Translations under genes and position numbers: made by a program
From: Ancylobacter gelatini
GTDB taxonomy: Bacteria; Pseudomonadota; Alphaproteobacteria; Rhizobiales; Xanthobacteraceae
Direction: 5' to 3'
Length of the DNA: 64,000 nt
Assembly: GCF_022601675.1 (NCBI RefSeq)
Contig: NZ_JAKVIL010000003.1
Coordinates: forward strand, 248,001-312,000
The notes under the pieces: model-generated
Databases searched by the model: none
Seen by the model: only the letters and a program-made list of their open reading frames with translations
What the model was told of the DNA's origin: nothing
Shown: positions 30,273 through 39,853 of the stretch, in pieces
Layout of the letters: each line of letters opens with the position of its first letter
How positions within the stretch are numbered: the stretch's first letter is position 1

Positions 30273-31397
30273 TTAGTCCCGCGTCCATGCCTTGAAGTGC
30301 TTGGACAGCTTCAGTCCCTGCGCCTGATAATTTGAGCGGAGGCCTTCACCATAGAGCGTGGTGGGCAGCGCCTGCATGCGCTCATAGACCAGCCGGCCGA
30401 CGATCTGCCCGTCTTCGAGGATGAACGGCACCTCGCGCGAGCGCACTTCCAGCACTGCACGGGCGCCGCGCCCGCCGGCGGCGTCATGGCCGAAGCCGGG
30501 ATCGAAGAAGCCGGCATAGTGCACACGGAATTCGCCGACGAGCGGATCGAACGGCACCATTTCCGCCGCATGGGCGGGGGGCACGTGAACCGTCTCCTTT
30601 GACGCGAGGATGTAGAAGGCGTCGGGGTCCAGCACCAGTTCGCGCCGGCCGCGCGTCACCAGCGGCTCCCAATAATCGTCGACATCGCAGGCCGCGCGCC
30701 TGTCGACATCGATCAAGCCGGTGTGATGCTTGGCGCGGAAGCCGAGCAGGCCGCCGAAGCCGTCGCCCGAAAGGTCGACACTTACCGCTATGCCGCCGCC
30801 CGCGACATCGGCGTCATCTGTGCTGACCAGGCGCTCGGCGCGGTGCAGGGCGCGCAACTCGTCCTCGCCGAGCCTCGTGTCGCCGACCCGGAAGCGGATC
30901 TGCGACAGGCGCGAGCCCTGCCGCACCAGGATCGGGAAGGTGCGTGGGCTGATCTCCAGATAGAGCTTGCCCTCATAGCCCGCCGGCACCACGTCGAAGG
31001 CGCGCGAGCGGTCGGCGATCACGCGGGTGAAGATGTCGAGCCGGCCGGTTGAGCTCTTCGGATTCGCCGAAGCCGCGATCGAGGCCCGCAAAGCGAGGCT
31101 TTCTTCAAGCTCGACCAGATAGACGCAGCCGGTCTCCAGCACCTCACCGCCAGTCAGGTCGAGCTGATGCAAGGCGAGGCGTTCCAGGCGCTGCGCCACG
31201 CTCTCGCCAGGGCCGGGCAGGAAGCTGGCACGGATGCGCCAGGCTGTCGGGCCGAGCCTGAGGTCGAGGCTCGCGGGCTGGATCTGGTCCTCGTCGAACG
31301 GCCGGGCGGTGCGGATCGCCCCGCCCGCCGCCAGCGCCGCGATGGCGTGGTCGGGGAGAATGCCTTCGCCGCTGTCAGGCCGGCCGGTTTCGGACAC
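30273..31397 (-). CDS. dcd: dCTP deaminase, long alphaproteobacterial form
   Basis: Converts dCTP to dUTP for thymidylate synthesis. At 374 residues it is about twice the ~190 of E. coli Dcd. Two trimer-fold halves are visible: the first with QIQPASLDLRLGPTAWRI and GEVLETGCVYLVELEE, the second with VDRRAACDVDDYWEPL, FYILASKETVHVPPAHAAEM and HYAGFFDPGFGH. Such tandem forms occur across Rhizobiales under the name 2'-deoxycytidine 5'-triphosphate deaminase. It uses a GTG start. It is divergent from metZ. Confidence 0.87.
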   Translation of the reverse strand: MSETGRPDSGEGILPDHAIAALAAGGAIRTARPFDEDQIQPASLDLRLGPTAWRIRASFLPGPGESVAQRLERLALHQLDLTGGEVLETGCVYLVELEESLALRASIAASANPKSSTGRLDIFTRVIADRSRAFDVVPAGYEGKLYLEISPRTFPILVRQGSRLSQIRFRVGDTRLGEDELRALHRAERLVSTDDADVAGGGIAVSVDLSGDGFGGLLGFRAKHHTGLIDVDRRAACDVDDYWEPLVTRGRRELVLDPDAFYILASKETVHVPPAHAAEMVPFDPLVGEFRVHYAGFFDPGFGHDAAGGRGARAVLEVRSREVPFILEDGQIVGRLVYERMQALPTTLYGEGLRSNYQAQGLKLSKHFKAWTRD

Positions 31398-31503
31398 GCT
31401 GGGCTCTCCGCTGGATGCGCTGCGTTGGCTTTACCGGACGCGCCCCTTGACGCCAAGAGAGTCTTGACGAGATGTCCGGCGTGGGAGTAAGCCCGCTTCA
31501 CAA

Positions 31504-31558
31504 CGTGGTCTTTTGAGCCGGCCGGCTTGCCGCCACGCTAAACAAGGTTGCTAAAAGG
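31504..31558 (+). promoter_or_regulatory. SAM-II riboswitch ahead of metZ
   Basis: The run CGTGGTCTTTTGAGCCGGCC, then GGCTTGCCGCCACGCTAAAC and AAGGTTGCTAAAAGG, matches the SAM-II (metA) aptamer: P1 pairs CGTGG with CCACG, the U-rich stretch follows P1's first strand, and the 3' GCTAAAAGG element forms the pseudoknot with the loop. It ends 62 bp before the metZ ATG. Binding of S-adenosylmethionine should lower metZ expression. Confidence 0.92.
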
Positions 31559-31620
31559 TCGGGGCCGCGTGGCGTTTGCGCGTGGGCGACCCCGGTCTGT
31601 ACCAGATACCGGAGCCGCCA

Positions 31621-32829
31621 ATGTCCGCCGAGCCCAAGCTTTCCCCCGCCGATATCGCCGCGCTGCGGCCCGATACCCGCCTCGTCCATGGCGGCATCCT
31701 GCGTTCGCCCTTCGGCGAGACGGCGGAGGCGATGTATCTGACGCAGGGTTATGTCTATGACACGGCCGAGCAGGCCGAGGCGCGCTTCAAGGGCGACGAT
31801 CCCGGCTTCATCTACACGCGCTATTCCAATCCCACGGTCGCGATGTTCGAGACCCGGCTGGCGCTTCTGGAAGGGGCGGAAGTCGCTCGTGCCACCGCGT
31901 CCGGCATGGCGGCGGTGACGGCGTCGCTGCTGTGCCAGCTCAAGGCCGGCGACCATGTGGTGGCGGCGCGCGCGCTGTTCGGCTCCTGCCGCTATGTCAT
32001 CGAGGAACTGCTGCCCCGCTTCGGCGTCGAGACCACGCTGGTCGACGGCGCGAGCCTCGATGCTTGGAAAGCGGCAGTGCGGCCGGAAACCAAGGTGTTC
32101 TTCCTGGAGAGCCCGACCAACCCGACCTTGGAGCTGGTGGACATCGCCGGCGTCGCGGCGATCTCAAAGGCCGCCGGCGCCTGCCTGGTCGTGGACAATG
32201 TATTTGCAACCCCGATGCTGCAGAGCCCGATCGCGCTCGGCGCTGACGTCGTGGTCTATTCCGCCACCAAGCACATTGACGGGCAGGGCCGTTGCCTCGC
32301 CGGCGTGGTGCTGTGCTCGGAGAAGTTCCTGGCCGACCATCTCCAGACCTTCCTGCGCCAGACCGGCCCCTCCGCCTCGCCTTTCAACGCCTGGGTGATG
32401 CTAAAAGGGCTGGAGACGCTGCCGCTGCGCGTCGAGCGCATGCAGGCGAGCGCGAGCGCGCTGGCCGACCGGCTGGCGGGCGAAGTGAAGGTGACGAAGG
32501 TCATCTATCCGTTCCGCGCCGATCATCCGCAGCACGAACTGGCCAAGCGCCAGATGCGCGGTGGCGGCACGCTGGTGACCTTCGAGGTCGAGGGCGGCAA
32601 GGCCGGCGCCTTCCGCCTTCTCAACGGGCTGCGAATCACTCGAATCTCCAACAACCTCGGCGATGCCAAGAGCTTGATCACGCACCCGGCGACCACGACG
32701 CACCAGCGTTTCACGCCCGAGCAGCGGGCGGATATGGGGATCAGCGACGGCATGGTCCGGCTCTCGGTCGGGCTGGAGCATGTCGACGATCTCGCCGATG
32801 ACCTGATACGCGCGCTGTCGGCAGTCTGA
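31621..32829 (+). CDS. metZ: O-succinylhomoserine sulfhydrylase
   Basis: PLP enzyme that makes homocysteine directly from an acylated homoserine and sulfide; 402 residues. Typical pieces are FIYTRYSNPTVAMFETRLAL, ATASGMAAVTASLLCQ, FFLESPTNPTLELVDI, and VYSATKHIDGQGRCLAGVV with the PLP lysine in ATKH. The C-terminal LITHPATTTHQRF is common to the family. The upstream SAM-II riboswitch supports the methionine role. Acetylhomoserine cannot be excluded as substrate. Confidence 0.94.
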   Translation: MSAEPKLSPADIAALRPDTRLVHGGILRSPFGETAEAMYLTQGYVYDTAEQAEARFKGDDPGFIYTRYSNPTVAMFETRLALLEGAEVARATASGMAAVTASLLCQLKAGDHVVAARALFGSCRYVIEELLPRFGVETTLVDGASLDAWKAAVRPETKVFFLESPTNPTLELVDIAGVAAISKAAGACLVVDNVFATPMLQSPIALGADVVVYSATKHIDGQGRCLAGVVLCSEKFLADHLQTFLRQTGPSASPFNAWVMLKGLETLPLRVERMQASASALADRLAGEVKVTKVIYPFRADHPQHELAKRQMRGGGTLVTFEVEGGKAGAFRLLNGLRITRISNNLGDAKSLITHPATTTHQRFTPEQRADMGISDGMVRLSVGLEHVDDLADDLIRALSAV

Positions 32830-32913
32830 TCAGCCGGCTTCCCCCGTCGACCTTGCCGTCCGCGGGGGAAGCGGTTTGACTGGCATCATGCCGGGAATCA
32901 TGAAGGAGGCGTC

Positions 32914-33306
32914 ATGTACCGTGCCACCACTCGCGGCGTGCAGGTGACGGTGACCCCGCGCTTCTCGCCGGAACGTTCCGACCCGGACCGCAACCAGTAT
33001 TTCTGGGCCTACACCATCGAGATCGTAAATCTTGGCGGTGAAACGGTGCAACTGCGGACCCGGCGCTGGATCATCACCGACGCGCTCGGCCGGGTGCAGG
33101 AGGTGAGCGGCGCGGGCGTGGTTGGTGAGCAGCCCGTGTTGCTGCCCGGAGGGCATTTCGAATATACTAGCGGAGTACCGTTGCCGACCTCCACCGGCAT
33201 CATGGAAGGTAGTTACAACTTCACCACGCAGAGTGGAGAGGCGTTCGACGCGGAAGTGCCCGCTTTCTCGCTCGACCTCCCCGGCGCGGTGTATACGCTC
33301 AACTGA
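32914..33306 (+). CDS. apaG: ApaG (Co2+/Mg2+ efflux-associated) protein
   Basis: A 130-residue single fibronectin-III-like domain protein. TRGVQVTVTPRFSPERSDPD, YFWAYTIEIVNLGGETVQLR, TRRWIITDALGRVQEVSGAG and MEGSYNFTTQSGEAFDAEVP are the usual family landmarks. The biochemical role is unsettled. GAAGGAGGCGTC before the ATG is a strong ribosome site. Between its stop and trkH lie 150 bp without a clear signal. Confidence 0.94.
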   Translation: MYRATTRGVQVTVTPRFSPERSDPDRNQYFWAYTIEIVNLGGETVQLRTRRWIITDALGRVQEVSGAGVVGEQPVLLPGGHFEYTSGVPLPTSTGIMEGSYNFTTQSGEAFDAEVPAFSLDLPGAVYTLN

Positions 33307-33456
33307 AGGCGACGCTGCGGCTTCCGGGGAGCGTGCGAAGCAGCTATGTTTCCCCCTCTCGCACCCGCCGCCTCCCGCGGCGGCTGCGGTATGCGGTCCA
33401 AGGCATCCTGCCCTGACGCCGCGCGCCTCCCTTCGCGATAACGGTACCAGACGCCC

Positions 33457-34908
33457 GTGATCGACTTCCGCCCGATCGCCGCCATGTTGGGCGTCCTGCT
33501 CGCCATCCTCGGCACAACCATGCTGATACCGGCGCTGGTCGATGTCGCTGCCGGTCATGACGATTTCATCGTCTATGCCGCCTCGGCCGCCATCACCGTG
33601 TTCGTCGGGCTTTCGCTGTGGCTGGCGGGGCGCTCGGGCGAGGTAGAGCGGCTGGATGTGCGGCAGGCTTTCGTGCTCACCACTTTCAGCTGGGTATTGC
33701 TTTCCGCCTTCGCCGCCATCCCCTTCATGTGGTCGGATGCGGACCTCTCCCTCACCGACGCCTATTTCGAGGCGATGTCCGGCCTGACAACCACCGGGGC
33801 GACCGTCATTTCCGGCCTGGACCAACGCCCGCCGGGCCTGCTGATTTGGCGCGCCTTCCTGCACTGGTATGGAGGTATTGGGATCATCGTGCTGGCGATC
33901 GCCTTCCTGCCTATGCTGCAGGTGGGCGGCATGCAGCTGTTCCACGCCGAGTCCTCCGACAAGGCGGAGAAGATGCTGCCGCGGGCGGCGCAGATGGCCA
34001 AGAGCATCCTGGGCACCTATCTTGTGCTGTCGCTGGCCTGCGCCGTCACTTACCTGCTGTGCGGCATGAGTGTGTTCGACGCCGTTGCCTATGCGATGGC
34101 CACGATCTCCACCGGTGGATTTGCCACGCACGACGCCTCGATCGGCTATTTCCACAGCGCGGCGATCGAATATGCCGCCGTGGTCTTCATGGTCGCCGGC
34201 TCGCTGCCCTTCGTGCTGTATGTCCGGGTGCTGGTTGGCGATTTCAGCCGGCTGTTCGCCAATAGCGAAGTGCGGCTGTTTCTCGGGCTGGTGGCGCTGT
34301 TCACCATCCTCTCGACGCTCCAGCAGATACGCGGGGCAATTGCGGAAGGCGAGCCGGCGCTGCGCAACGCGCTGTTCAACGTGGTGTCGATCATGTCGAC
34401 CACCGGTTTCGTGGCGACCGATTTCACCAATTGGGGGCCGCCGACCGAAGCGCTTTATTTCATCCTGCTGTTTCTCGGCGCCTGCACCGGCTCGACGGCC
34501 GGAGGTATGAAGATGTTCCGCATCGCCATTCTAGGCTCCGCGCTTTCCCAGCATCTCAAGCGCATCATCTACCCCAACGGCGTGTTTCCGGTGCGGTATA
34601 ACGGGGCGCCGATCGGCGACGATGTGGTTGCCTCGGTGCTATCCTTCGCCTTTCTCTACATGGCGACCTTCATGGCGATCGCGCTCGTGATCAATACGCT
34701 CGGCTTCGATCTCATCACATCGTTCTCCGCCGCCATCACTGCCGTTGCCAATGTCGGTCCCGGGCTTGGGCCGGTGATCGGCCCGGCCCAGAATTTCGCG
34801 GCGCTGCCCGATCATGTGATCTGGCTGCTGTCGCTCGGCATGCTGATGGGGCGGTTGGAACTGTTCACCGTGCTGGTGCTTTTCCTGCCCAGCCTGTGGC
34901 GCCGGTAG
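33457..34908 (+). CDS. trkH: Trk-type potassium uptake membrane subunit
   Basis: Pore-forming K+ transporter, 483 residues, with about ten helices arranged in four pore repeats. Filter-loop signatures are visible: AMSGLTTTGATVISG, ATISTGGFATHDAS, VSIMSTTGFVATDFTNWG and AITAVANVGPGLGPVIG, plus FLGACTGSTAGGMKMFR. It starts at a GTG. It needs TrkA for control, which is not in this window. A potassium role is well founded on the family. Confidence 0.93.
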   Translation: MIDFRPIAAMLGVLLAILGTTMLIPALVDVAAGHDDFIVYAASAAITVFVGLSLWLAGRSGEVERLDVRQAFVLTTFSWVLLSAFAAIPFMWSDADLSLTDAYFEAMSGLTTTGATVISGLDQRPPGLLIWRAFLHWYGGIGIIVLAIAFLPMLQVGGMQLFHAESSDKAEKMLPRAAQMAKSILGTYLVLSLACAVTYLLCGMSVFDAVAYAMATISTGGFATHDASIGYFHSAAIEYAAVVFMVAGSLPFVLYVRVLVGDFSRLFANSEVRLFLGLVALFTILSTLQQIRGAIAEGEPALRNALFNVVSIMSTTGFVATDFTNWGPPTEALYFILLFLGACTGSTAGGMKMFRIAILGSALSQHLKRIIYPNGVFPVRYNGAPIGDDVVASVLSFAFLYMATFMAIALVINTLGFDLITSFSAAITAVANVGPGLGPVIGPAQNFAALPDHVIWLLSLGMLMGRLELFTVLVLFLPSLWRR

Positions 34909-34966
34909 CTGTTGCTGGGGCGCGCCTTCCCCTATCTTCGAATGCGCACACCGACGGGGATCGTTC

Positions 34967-36130
34967 ATGCTGGCCAGCCGTACTACCACCGAGGAACTTC
35001 TCGCCTATCTGGTGGCCTTCGACACGACGAGCCGCAATTCCAACCTCGAACTCATTGCCTTCGTGCGCGATTATCTGGCGGCGTTCGGCGTCGAGAGCGT
35101 CACCGTGCCGAACGAGACTGGCGACAAGGCCAGTCTGTTTGCCACCATCGGCCCCGCGGGGATCGGCGGCGTGTGCCTGTCCGGCCATTCCGACGTGGTG
35201 CCGGTGGATGGCCAGCCCTGGACCACCGATCCCTTTACGCTCACCCCGGTCGACGACCGGCTGTATGGGCGGGGAAGCTGCGACATGAAGGGCTTCGTCG
35301 CCGCCTGCCTTGCCATGGTGCCGGAGATGGCCAGCGCGGCGCTGAAGACGCCGATCCACCTTCTGGTGTCGTATGACGAGGAGATCGGCTGCACCGGCGT
35401 GGTGCCGGCGGTGCGCAAGCTTGGCGTGGACCTGCCCTTGCCGCGTGCGTGCATCGTCGGCGAGCCCACCTCGATGCGCGTGGTCGACGCCCACAAGTCC
35501 GGCATCGCCTATGTCACGACGGTGACAGGGCGCGAGGCGCATTCCTCCATGCCGCATCTGGGCGCGAACGCGATCTTCGCCGCCGCCGAGCTGGTCGGGG
35601 AACTCGACCGCTACCGGGCCGAGCTGATCGCGAAGGGTGATGTCAGCGGCCGCTTCGATCCGCCAAGCACCACGGTGCAGGTGACGGTGATCGATGGCGG
35701 TACCGCCGGCAACATCGTGCCGCGCCGCTGTGCCATACGCTGGAACGTGCGCGGCCTGCCGGATTTCGACGAGGAGGCGCTGCTGGCGCGCTTCGAGCGC
35801 TTCGCGCAGGACATCGTGCTGCCTAAGCTGCGGGCGGAGGCACCTGAGGCGCAGATCGTCACCGACGTGATCTACAAGGTGCCCCCGTTGAGCCCGGAGA
35901 CCGGCTCGGAGGCCGAACTGCTGGCGCTGCGCCTTGCCGGGCAGAACCGCACCTATACGGTGGCCTATGGCACGGAGGGCGGGCATTTCCAGGCGCAGGG
36001 CGTACCGACCGTCATCTGCGGCCCCGGCTCTATCGACCAGGCGCACAAGCCGGACGAATATATCGAGGTCGCGCAGCTGCGCGCCTGCGAGCGGTTTCTC
36101 GGTCGCTTGATCGCGGAATGCGCGGCGTGA
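34967..36130 (+). CDS. argE: acetylornithine deacetylase
   Basis: M20-family metallohydrolase, 387 residues, that releases ornithine from N-acetylornithine in arginine synthesis. Metal and catalytic residues lie in LSGHSDVVPVDGQPW, RGSCDMKGFVAACLAM and YDEEIGCTGVVPAVR; the dimer domain begins near KSGIAYVTTVTGREAHSS. The C-terminal AYGTEGGHFQAQGVPTVICG is typical of ArgE. argD and argF lie just beyond hslO on the other strand. Some Rhizobiales also have argJ, so this may be accessory. Confidence 0.9.
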   Translation: MLASRTTTEELLAYLVAFDTTSRNSNLELIAFVRDYLAAFGVESVTVPNETGDKASLFATIGPAGIGGVCLSGHSDVVPVDGQPWTTDPFTLTPVDDRLYGRGSCDMKGFVAACLAMVPEMASAALKTPIHLLVSYDEEIGCTGVVPAVRKLGVDLPLPRACIVGEPTSMRVVDAHKSGIAYVTTVTGREAHSSMPHLGANAIFAAAELVGELDRYRAELIAKGDVSGRFDPPSTTVQVTVIDGGTAGNIVPRRCAIRWNVRGLPDFDEEALLARFERFAQDIVLPKLRAEAPEAQIVTDVIYKVPPLSPETGSEAELLALRLAGQNRTYTVAYGTEGGHFQAQGVPTVICGPGSIDQAHKPDEYIEVAQLRACERFLGRLIAECAA

Positions 36131-36172
36131 GGCGTAGCCGGGGCCGCCACGGCCCCGGCATCTTACCAGCCG

Positions 36173-37201
36173 TCAGGACTCGGGAGCAGGTTCCGGCGGG
36201 TCCTGATCGACGACTTCCTCGGCCTTGAAGCCGTAGGAGCGCCCGCAGAACTCGCAGGTCACGGTAATCCTGCCATCCTCGACCAAACTCTCGCGCTGCT
36301 CGCGGGAGAAATTGGTGAGCACTTCCATCACCCGCTCCTGCGAGCACGAGCACCGCGCCTCGATATGCTCGGAATCGAACACGCGTACGCCGCGCTCATG
36401 GAACAGCCGGTACAGCAGCCGCTCGCTGGTGAGCGCGCCGTCGACCAGTTCGAGGTCCTCGATGGTGCCGACCAGCGACTGCGCCTCCATCCAGGCATCG
36501 TCCTCGTCCGCGACCGGCAGTTCGGTGCCTTCGGGTGCATCGCCGGGATGCAGGTCGACGGGACGGATGCGCCCGCCCTCGGTCGGCAGGAACTGCGCCA
36601 TCAGCCCGCCGGCGCGCCAGGACGAGGCGGCCCCGCCCGGGTGCACTTCCTCGGCGACGGCGAGGCGCACGCGCGTCGGGATCTGTTCGGATTGGGCGAA
36701 ATACTGGTGCGCGGCGTCTTCCAGCCCGCCACCTTCCAACGCGACAACGCCCTGATAGCGGTTGACGCTGAGGCCCTGGTCGATGGTCATGGCGAGATGC
36801 CCGTGCCCGAGCAGCAGCCCGCTGTCACGGCGTTCCACTTCGCTGAGCGCGTCCAGTCTCGCCGCGTCGAAGCGGGCATAAGCGCGCACGTCCCGAGGGG
36901 CTGTGAAGTCGACGACGAGGAAGTCGACCGGCCCGTCGGTGCGTGTCTGCAGGATAAACCGGCCGGTGATCTTCAGCGTCGAGCCGAGCAGCACGGTGAG
37001 CGCCACGGCCTCGCCGAGCAGGCGTTTCACCGGCGCGGGATAATCATGATGTGCCATGACGGCGTCGAGCGTCGCGCCGAGGCGCACCACGCGCCCGCGC
37101 GTGTCGAGCTCGTCGACATGGAACGCGGTCACCCGGTCGTCGGGAATCTCCGGCAGGAGAGGGGCGGTGTCGGGGGATGAGGTCGGTGATTTTGATGTCA
37201 T
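36173..37201 (-). CDS. hslO: Hsp33 redox-regulated chaperonin
   Basis: A 342-residue holdase switched on by oxidation. The C-terminal zinc center is CSCSQERV and CEFCGRSYGF, the four Cys that form two disulfides under stress. The N-terminal domain has FHVDELDTRGRVVRLGATLD and LLGSTLKITGRFILQTRTDG. It follows argF on the same strand after about 100 bp, as in many Rhizobiales, and may share the argDF transcript. Confidence 0.94.
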   Translation of the reverse strand: MTSKSPTSSPDTAPLLPEIPDDRVTAFHVDELDTRGRVVRLGATLDAVMAHHDYPAPVKRLLGEAVALTVLLGSTLKITGRFILQTRTDGPVDFLVVDFTAPRDVRAYARFDAARLDALSEVERRDSGLLLGHGHLAMTIDQGLSVNRYQGVVALEGGGLEDAAHQYFAQSEQIPTRVRLAVAEEVHPGGAASSWRAGGLMAQFLPTEGGRIRPVDLHPGDAPEGTELPVADEDDAWMEAQSLVGTIEDLELVDGALTSERLLYRLFHERGVRVFDSEHIEARCSCSQERVMEVLTNFSREQRESLVEDGRITVTCEFCGRSYGFKAEEVVDQDPPEPAPES

Positions 37202-37303
37202 GTCAGCTCCGTCCGCCCATATAGGTGCGCCCCGCGCCGGATGCGAGAGGGCGCCGCTAGCCTCGCGGCCCGGCGCCCTTGCTGTCGCGGCAAAATCGGT
37301 CCG

Positions 37304-38239
37304 TCAGCCCTGTGCGCCTTCGAGACACCAAGCCAGGATGCCCTTCTGGGCATGGAGACGGTTCTCGGCCTCGTCGAATACCACCGATTGCGGGCCGTCC
37401 AGCACCTCATCGGTGACTTCCTCGCCGCGATGGGCGGGCAGGCAGTGCATGAAGATCGCGTCGGGCTGAGCGCGCTTCATCAAGGCCGCGTTGACCTGAT
37501 AAGGCTTGAGCAGGTTATGCCGACGCTCGGCCTCAGCATCGCCCATCGACACCCAGGTGTCGGTGACCACGCAATCGGCGCCTTCCACCGCTTCCTCGGC
37601 ATGGCGGCCGAACTTGACACGGGCACCCGAACGGCGGGCCCAGTCGATCAGCGCCGGGCGCGGTGCCAGTTCTTCGGGCGTCGCGACGTTCAGCGCGAAG
37701 TCGAAACGCTGGGCGGCGTGGACCCAGGACACCAGCACATTGTTGGAATCGCCGGTCCATGCCACGGTGCGGCCCTGGATCGACCCCTTGTGTTCCTCGA
37801 AGGTCATCACATCCGCCATGATCTGGCAGGGATGGGAGTCGCGCGTCAGCCCGTTGATCACCGGAACGGTGGCGTATTGCGCCAGTTCCTCAAGCGCCTT
37901 GTGGTCGAGGATGCGGATCATGATCGCGTCGACATAGCGCGAGAGCACGCGCGCGGTATCGGCAATGGTCTCGCCGCGCCCGAGTTGCATTTCCGCGCCC
38001 GTGAGCATGATGGTCTCGCCGCCGAGCTGGCGCATCGCGACATCGAAGGAGATGCGCGTACGGGTCGAGGGCTGGTCGAAGATCATCGCCAGCACCTTGC
38101 CGGCGAAGGGCTTTTCGGTCGCGATCACCTGACGGCGGCTCTTCAGGTCATGCGAAAGCTGCATGATGTCGCGAAGCTGCTCGGCCGGGAGTGCATCGAG
38201 GTCGAGGAAATGCTTGATGTTGCTGGCGCGCGCGTTCAT
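37304..38239 (-). CDS. argF: ornithine carbamoyltransferase
   Basis: Joins ornithine and carbamoyl phosphate to give citrulline; 311 residues. The carbamoyl-phosphate motif [17 protein letters not shown] and the ornithine motifs [24 protein letters not shown] and [12 protein letters not shown] are all present. The ATG overlaps the argD stop (ATGA), so the two are coupled. Confidence 0.96.
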   Translation of the reverse strand: MNARASNIKHFLDLDALPAEQLRDIMQLSHDLKSRRQVIATEKPFAGKVLAMIFDQPSTRTRISFDVAMRQLGGETIMLTGAEMQLGRGETIADTARVLSRYVDAIMIRILDHKALEELAQYATVPVINGLTRDSHPCQIMADVMTFEEHKGSIQGRTVAWTGDSNNVLVSWVHAAQRFDFALNVATPEELAPRPALIDWARRSGARVKFGRHAEEAVEGADCVVTDTWVSMGDAEAERRHNLLKPYQVNAALMKRAQPDAIFMHCLPAHRGEEVTDEVLDGPQSVVFDEAENRLHAQKGILAWCLEGAQG

Positions 38240-39444
38240 GCCGCCGCTCCCTTCTGAGTGTCGGCCCGCAGGCCCTTCTCCAGCCGCCCGCAGGCAGCGT
38301 CCAGCCGGGTGAAGGCCGCGTCGATCTCGGCCTCGCCGATGTTCAGCGGCGGCAGCAGCCGCACGACGTTTTCCGCCGCGCCGACGCCGAGCATGCCTTC
38401 GGCGCGCATCGCGTCCACCATTTCGCCATTGGGCACCAGCGTGCGCACACCAAGCAGCAGGCCCTCGCCACGGATCTCGCCAATGATGGCGGGGTGGCGA
38501 TCCTTCAGTTCGGCAAGGCGCTGGCGCAGCCGACCGGAGGTCGCGCGCACGTTCTCCAGGAAGCCGTCCTGCAGCACGATGTCGAGCACGGCGTTGGCCA
38601 CGCTCATGGCGAGCGGATTGCCGCCATAGGTGGAGCCGTGCGTGCCGGCGGTCATGCCCTTGGCCGCTTCTTCCGTGGCGAGGCAGGCGCCGACCGGGAA
38701 GCCGCCGCCGATGCCCTTGGCCACTGCCATCACGTCCGGCGTGATACCCGCCCATTCATGAGCGAACAGCTTGCCGGTGCGCCCGACGCCGCACTGCACC
38801 TCGTCCAGCACCAGCAGCAGCCCATGCTCATCGGCGAGCGCGCGCAGGGCGCGCAGGAAGGCCCAAGGCGCGGCGCGCACGCCGCCTTCGCCCTGTACCG
38901 GCTCGACGAGAATCGCGGCGGTCTCCGGCCCGATCGCGGCCTTCACCGCGTCGAGATCGCCGAACGGCACCTGGTCGAAGCCGGGTAAGGCCGGGCCGAA
39001 GCCCTCCAGATATTTCGCGTTGCCGCCGGCCGCGATGGTGGCAAGCGTGCGGCCGTGGAAGGCGCCCTCGAAGGTGATGATGCGGTTACGCTCCGGGTGG
39101 CCGGAGACGTACTGGTATTTGCGCGCCATCTTGATCGCGCATTCCAGCGCTTCCGCACCCGAATTGGTGAAGAACATGGTGTCCGCGAAGGTCGCCTCGA
39201 CGAGGCGGCGCGACAGGCGCTCGGCTCCCTCGATGCGGAACAGATTGGACAAATGCCAGAGCTTGCCGGCCTGCTCGGTGAGGGCAGCGACAAGATGGGG
39301 ATGGGCATGACCGAGCACGTTCACCGCGATGCCGGCGGTGAAGTCGAGATATCGCTCGCCGTCCTTCGTGAACAGCCACGCGCCTTCGCCACGCTCGAAG
39401 ACGAGGTTCACACGATTATAGGTCGGCAGGATGGGATCGATCAC
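38236..39444 (-). CDS. argD: acetylornithine aminotransferase
   Basis: PLP enzyme, 402 residues, for the fourth step of arginine synthesis, often also serving in lysine synthesis. [59 protein letters not shown] and [20 protein letters not shown], with the PLP lysine, are diagnostic. I chose a GTG start ([12 protein letters not shown]) because GGAGGGG lies about seven bases upstream. A longer open frame exists but would cover the leader hairpin and promoter. Confidence 0.94.
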   Translation of the reverse strand: MIDPILPTYNRVNLVFERGEGAWLFTKDGERYLDFTAGIAVNVLGHAHPHLVAALTEQAGKLWHLSNLFRIEGAERLSRRLVEATFADTMFFTNSGAEALECAIKMARKYQYVSGHPERNRIITFEGAFHGRTLATIAAGGNAKYLEGFGPALPGFDQVPFGDLDAVKAAIGPETAAILVEPVQGEGGVRAAPWAFLRALRALADEHGLLLVLDEVQCGVGRTGKLFAHEWAGITPDVMAVAKGIGGGFPVGACLATEEAAKGMTAGTHGSTYGGNPLAMSVANAVLDIVLQDGFLENVRATSGRLRQRLAELKDRHPAIIGEIRGEGLLLGVRTLVPNGEMVDAMRAEGMLGVGAAENVVRLLPPLNIGEAEIDAAFTRLDAACGRLEKGLRADTQKGAAA

Positions 39445-39499
39445 TGTCCCCTCCACTTTCTCAACGTTTGCCGCAGACGGCAGGGCCCAAAAACGAAAC

Positions 39500-39523
39500 G
39501 TGCCGCCCTTGCGGGGGCGGCAC
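39500..39523 (-). terminator. hairpin with T-rich tail in the argD leader, possible attenuator
   Basis: On the minus strand GTGCCGCCC and GGGCGGCAC pair perfectly over 9 bp with a 6-nt loop and are followed by GTTTCGTTTTTGGG. It lies 56 bp before the argD GTG. Because gcrA is divergent, there is no upstream transcript on this strand to end, which favours an attenuator or regulatory leader role. Confidence 0.5.
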
Positions 39524-39535
39524 CCGAGAGCGCGA

Positions 39536-39563
39536 ATTTTATAGATTAGGATTTCCCGGTCAA
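39536..39563 (-). promoter_or_regulatory. sigma-70-like promoter for argDF
   Basis: On the minus strand TTGACC (complement of 39558-39563) is separated by 16 bp from TAAAAT (complement of 39536-39541). It is in the most AT-rich part of the intergenic region and would start RNA near 39529, just before the leader hairpin. Confidence 0.6.
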
Positions 39564-39645
39564 TATTGGCCCGCGCATCTTGACGGAGTAATGCGCGTAT
39601 GACCTCACGATGACAGTGCGGGCCGGGGCGCGGTGTTGCCGCGCG

Positions 39646-39817
39646 GACTCGCAACTGGGGAAAACAATCGTTTCGGCCCTGAACCTACTGGGCGTGAGTC
39701 AACGCATATTGTAGCCTCCCCCTCGTCAGATACGACATCTCGTGCGGCGGTATTCCTAAAGTGGCGTCAGCGGCGTTGATCCGGCCGGTAATCCGGCATC
39801 GGACCGCTGTGGGATTC
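39646..39817. promoter_or_regulatory. three GANTC (CcrM) sites upstream of gcrA
   Basis: GACTC at 39646, GAGTC at 39696 and GATTC at 39813 lie in the 210 bp before gcrA. CcrM methylates GANTC, and GcrA acts with RNA polymerase at promoters carrying this methylated site, so self-regulation is conceivable. I saw no full CtrA box in this stretch. Confidence 0.45.
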
Positions 39818-39853
39818 TGCCGCGCGATCGATGGGTTCTTAGGAGGCACGGCA

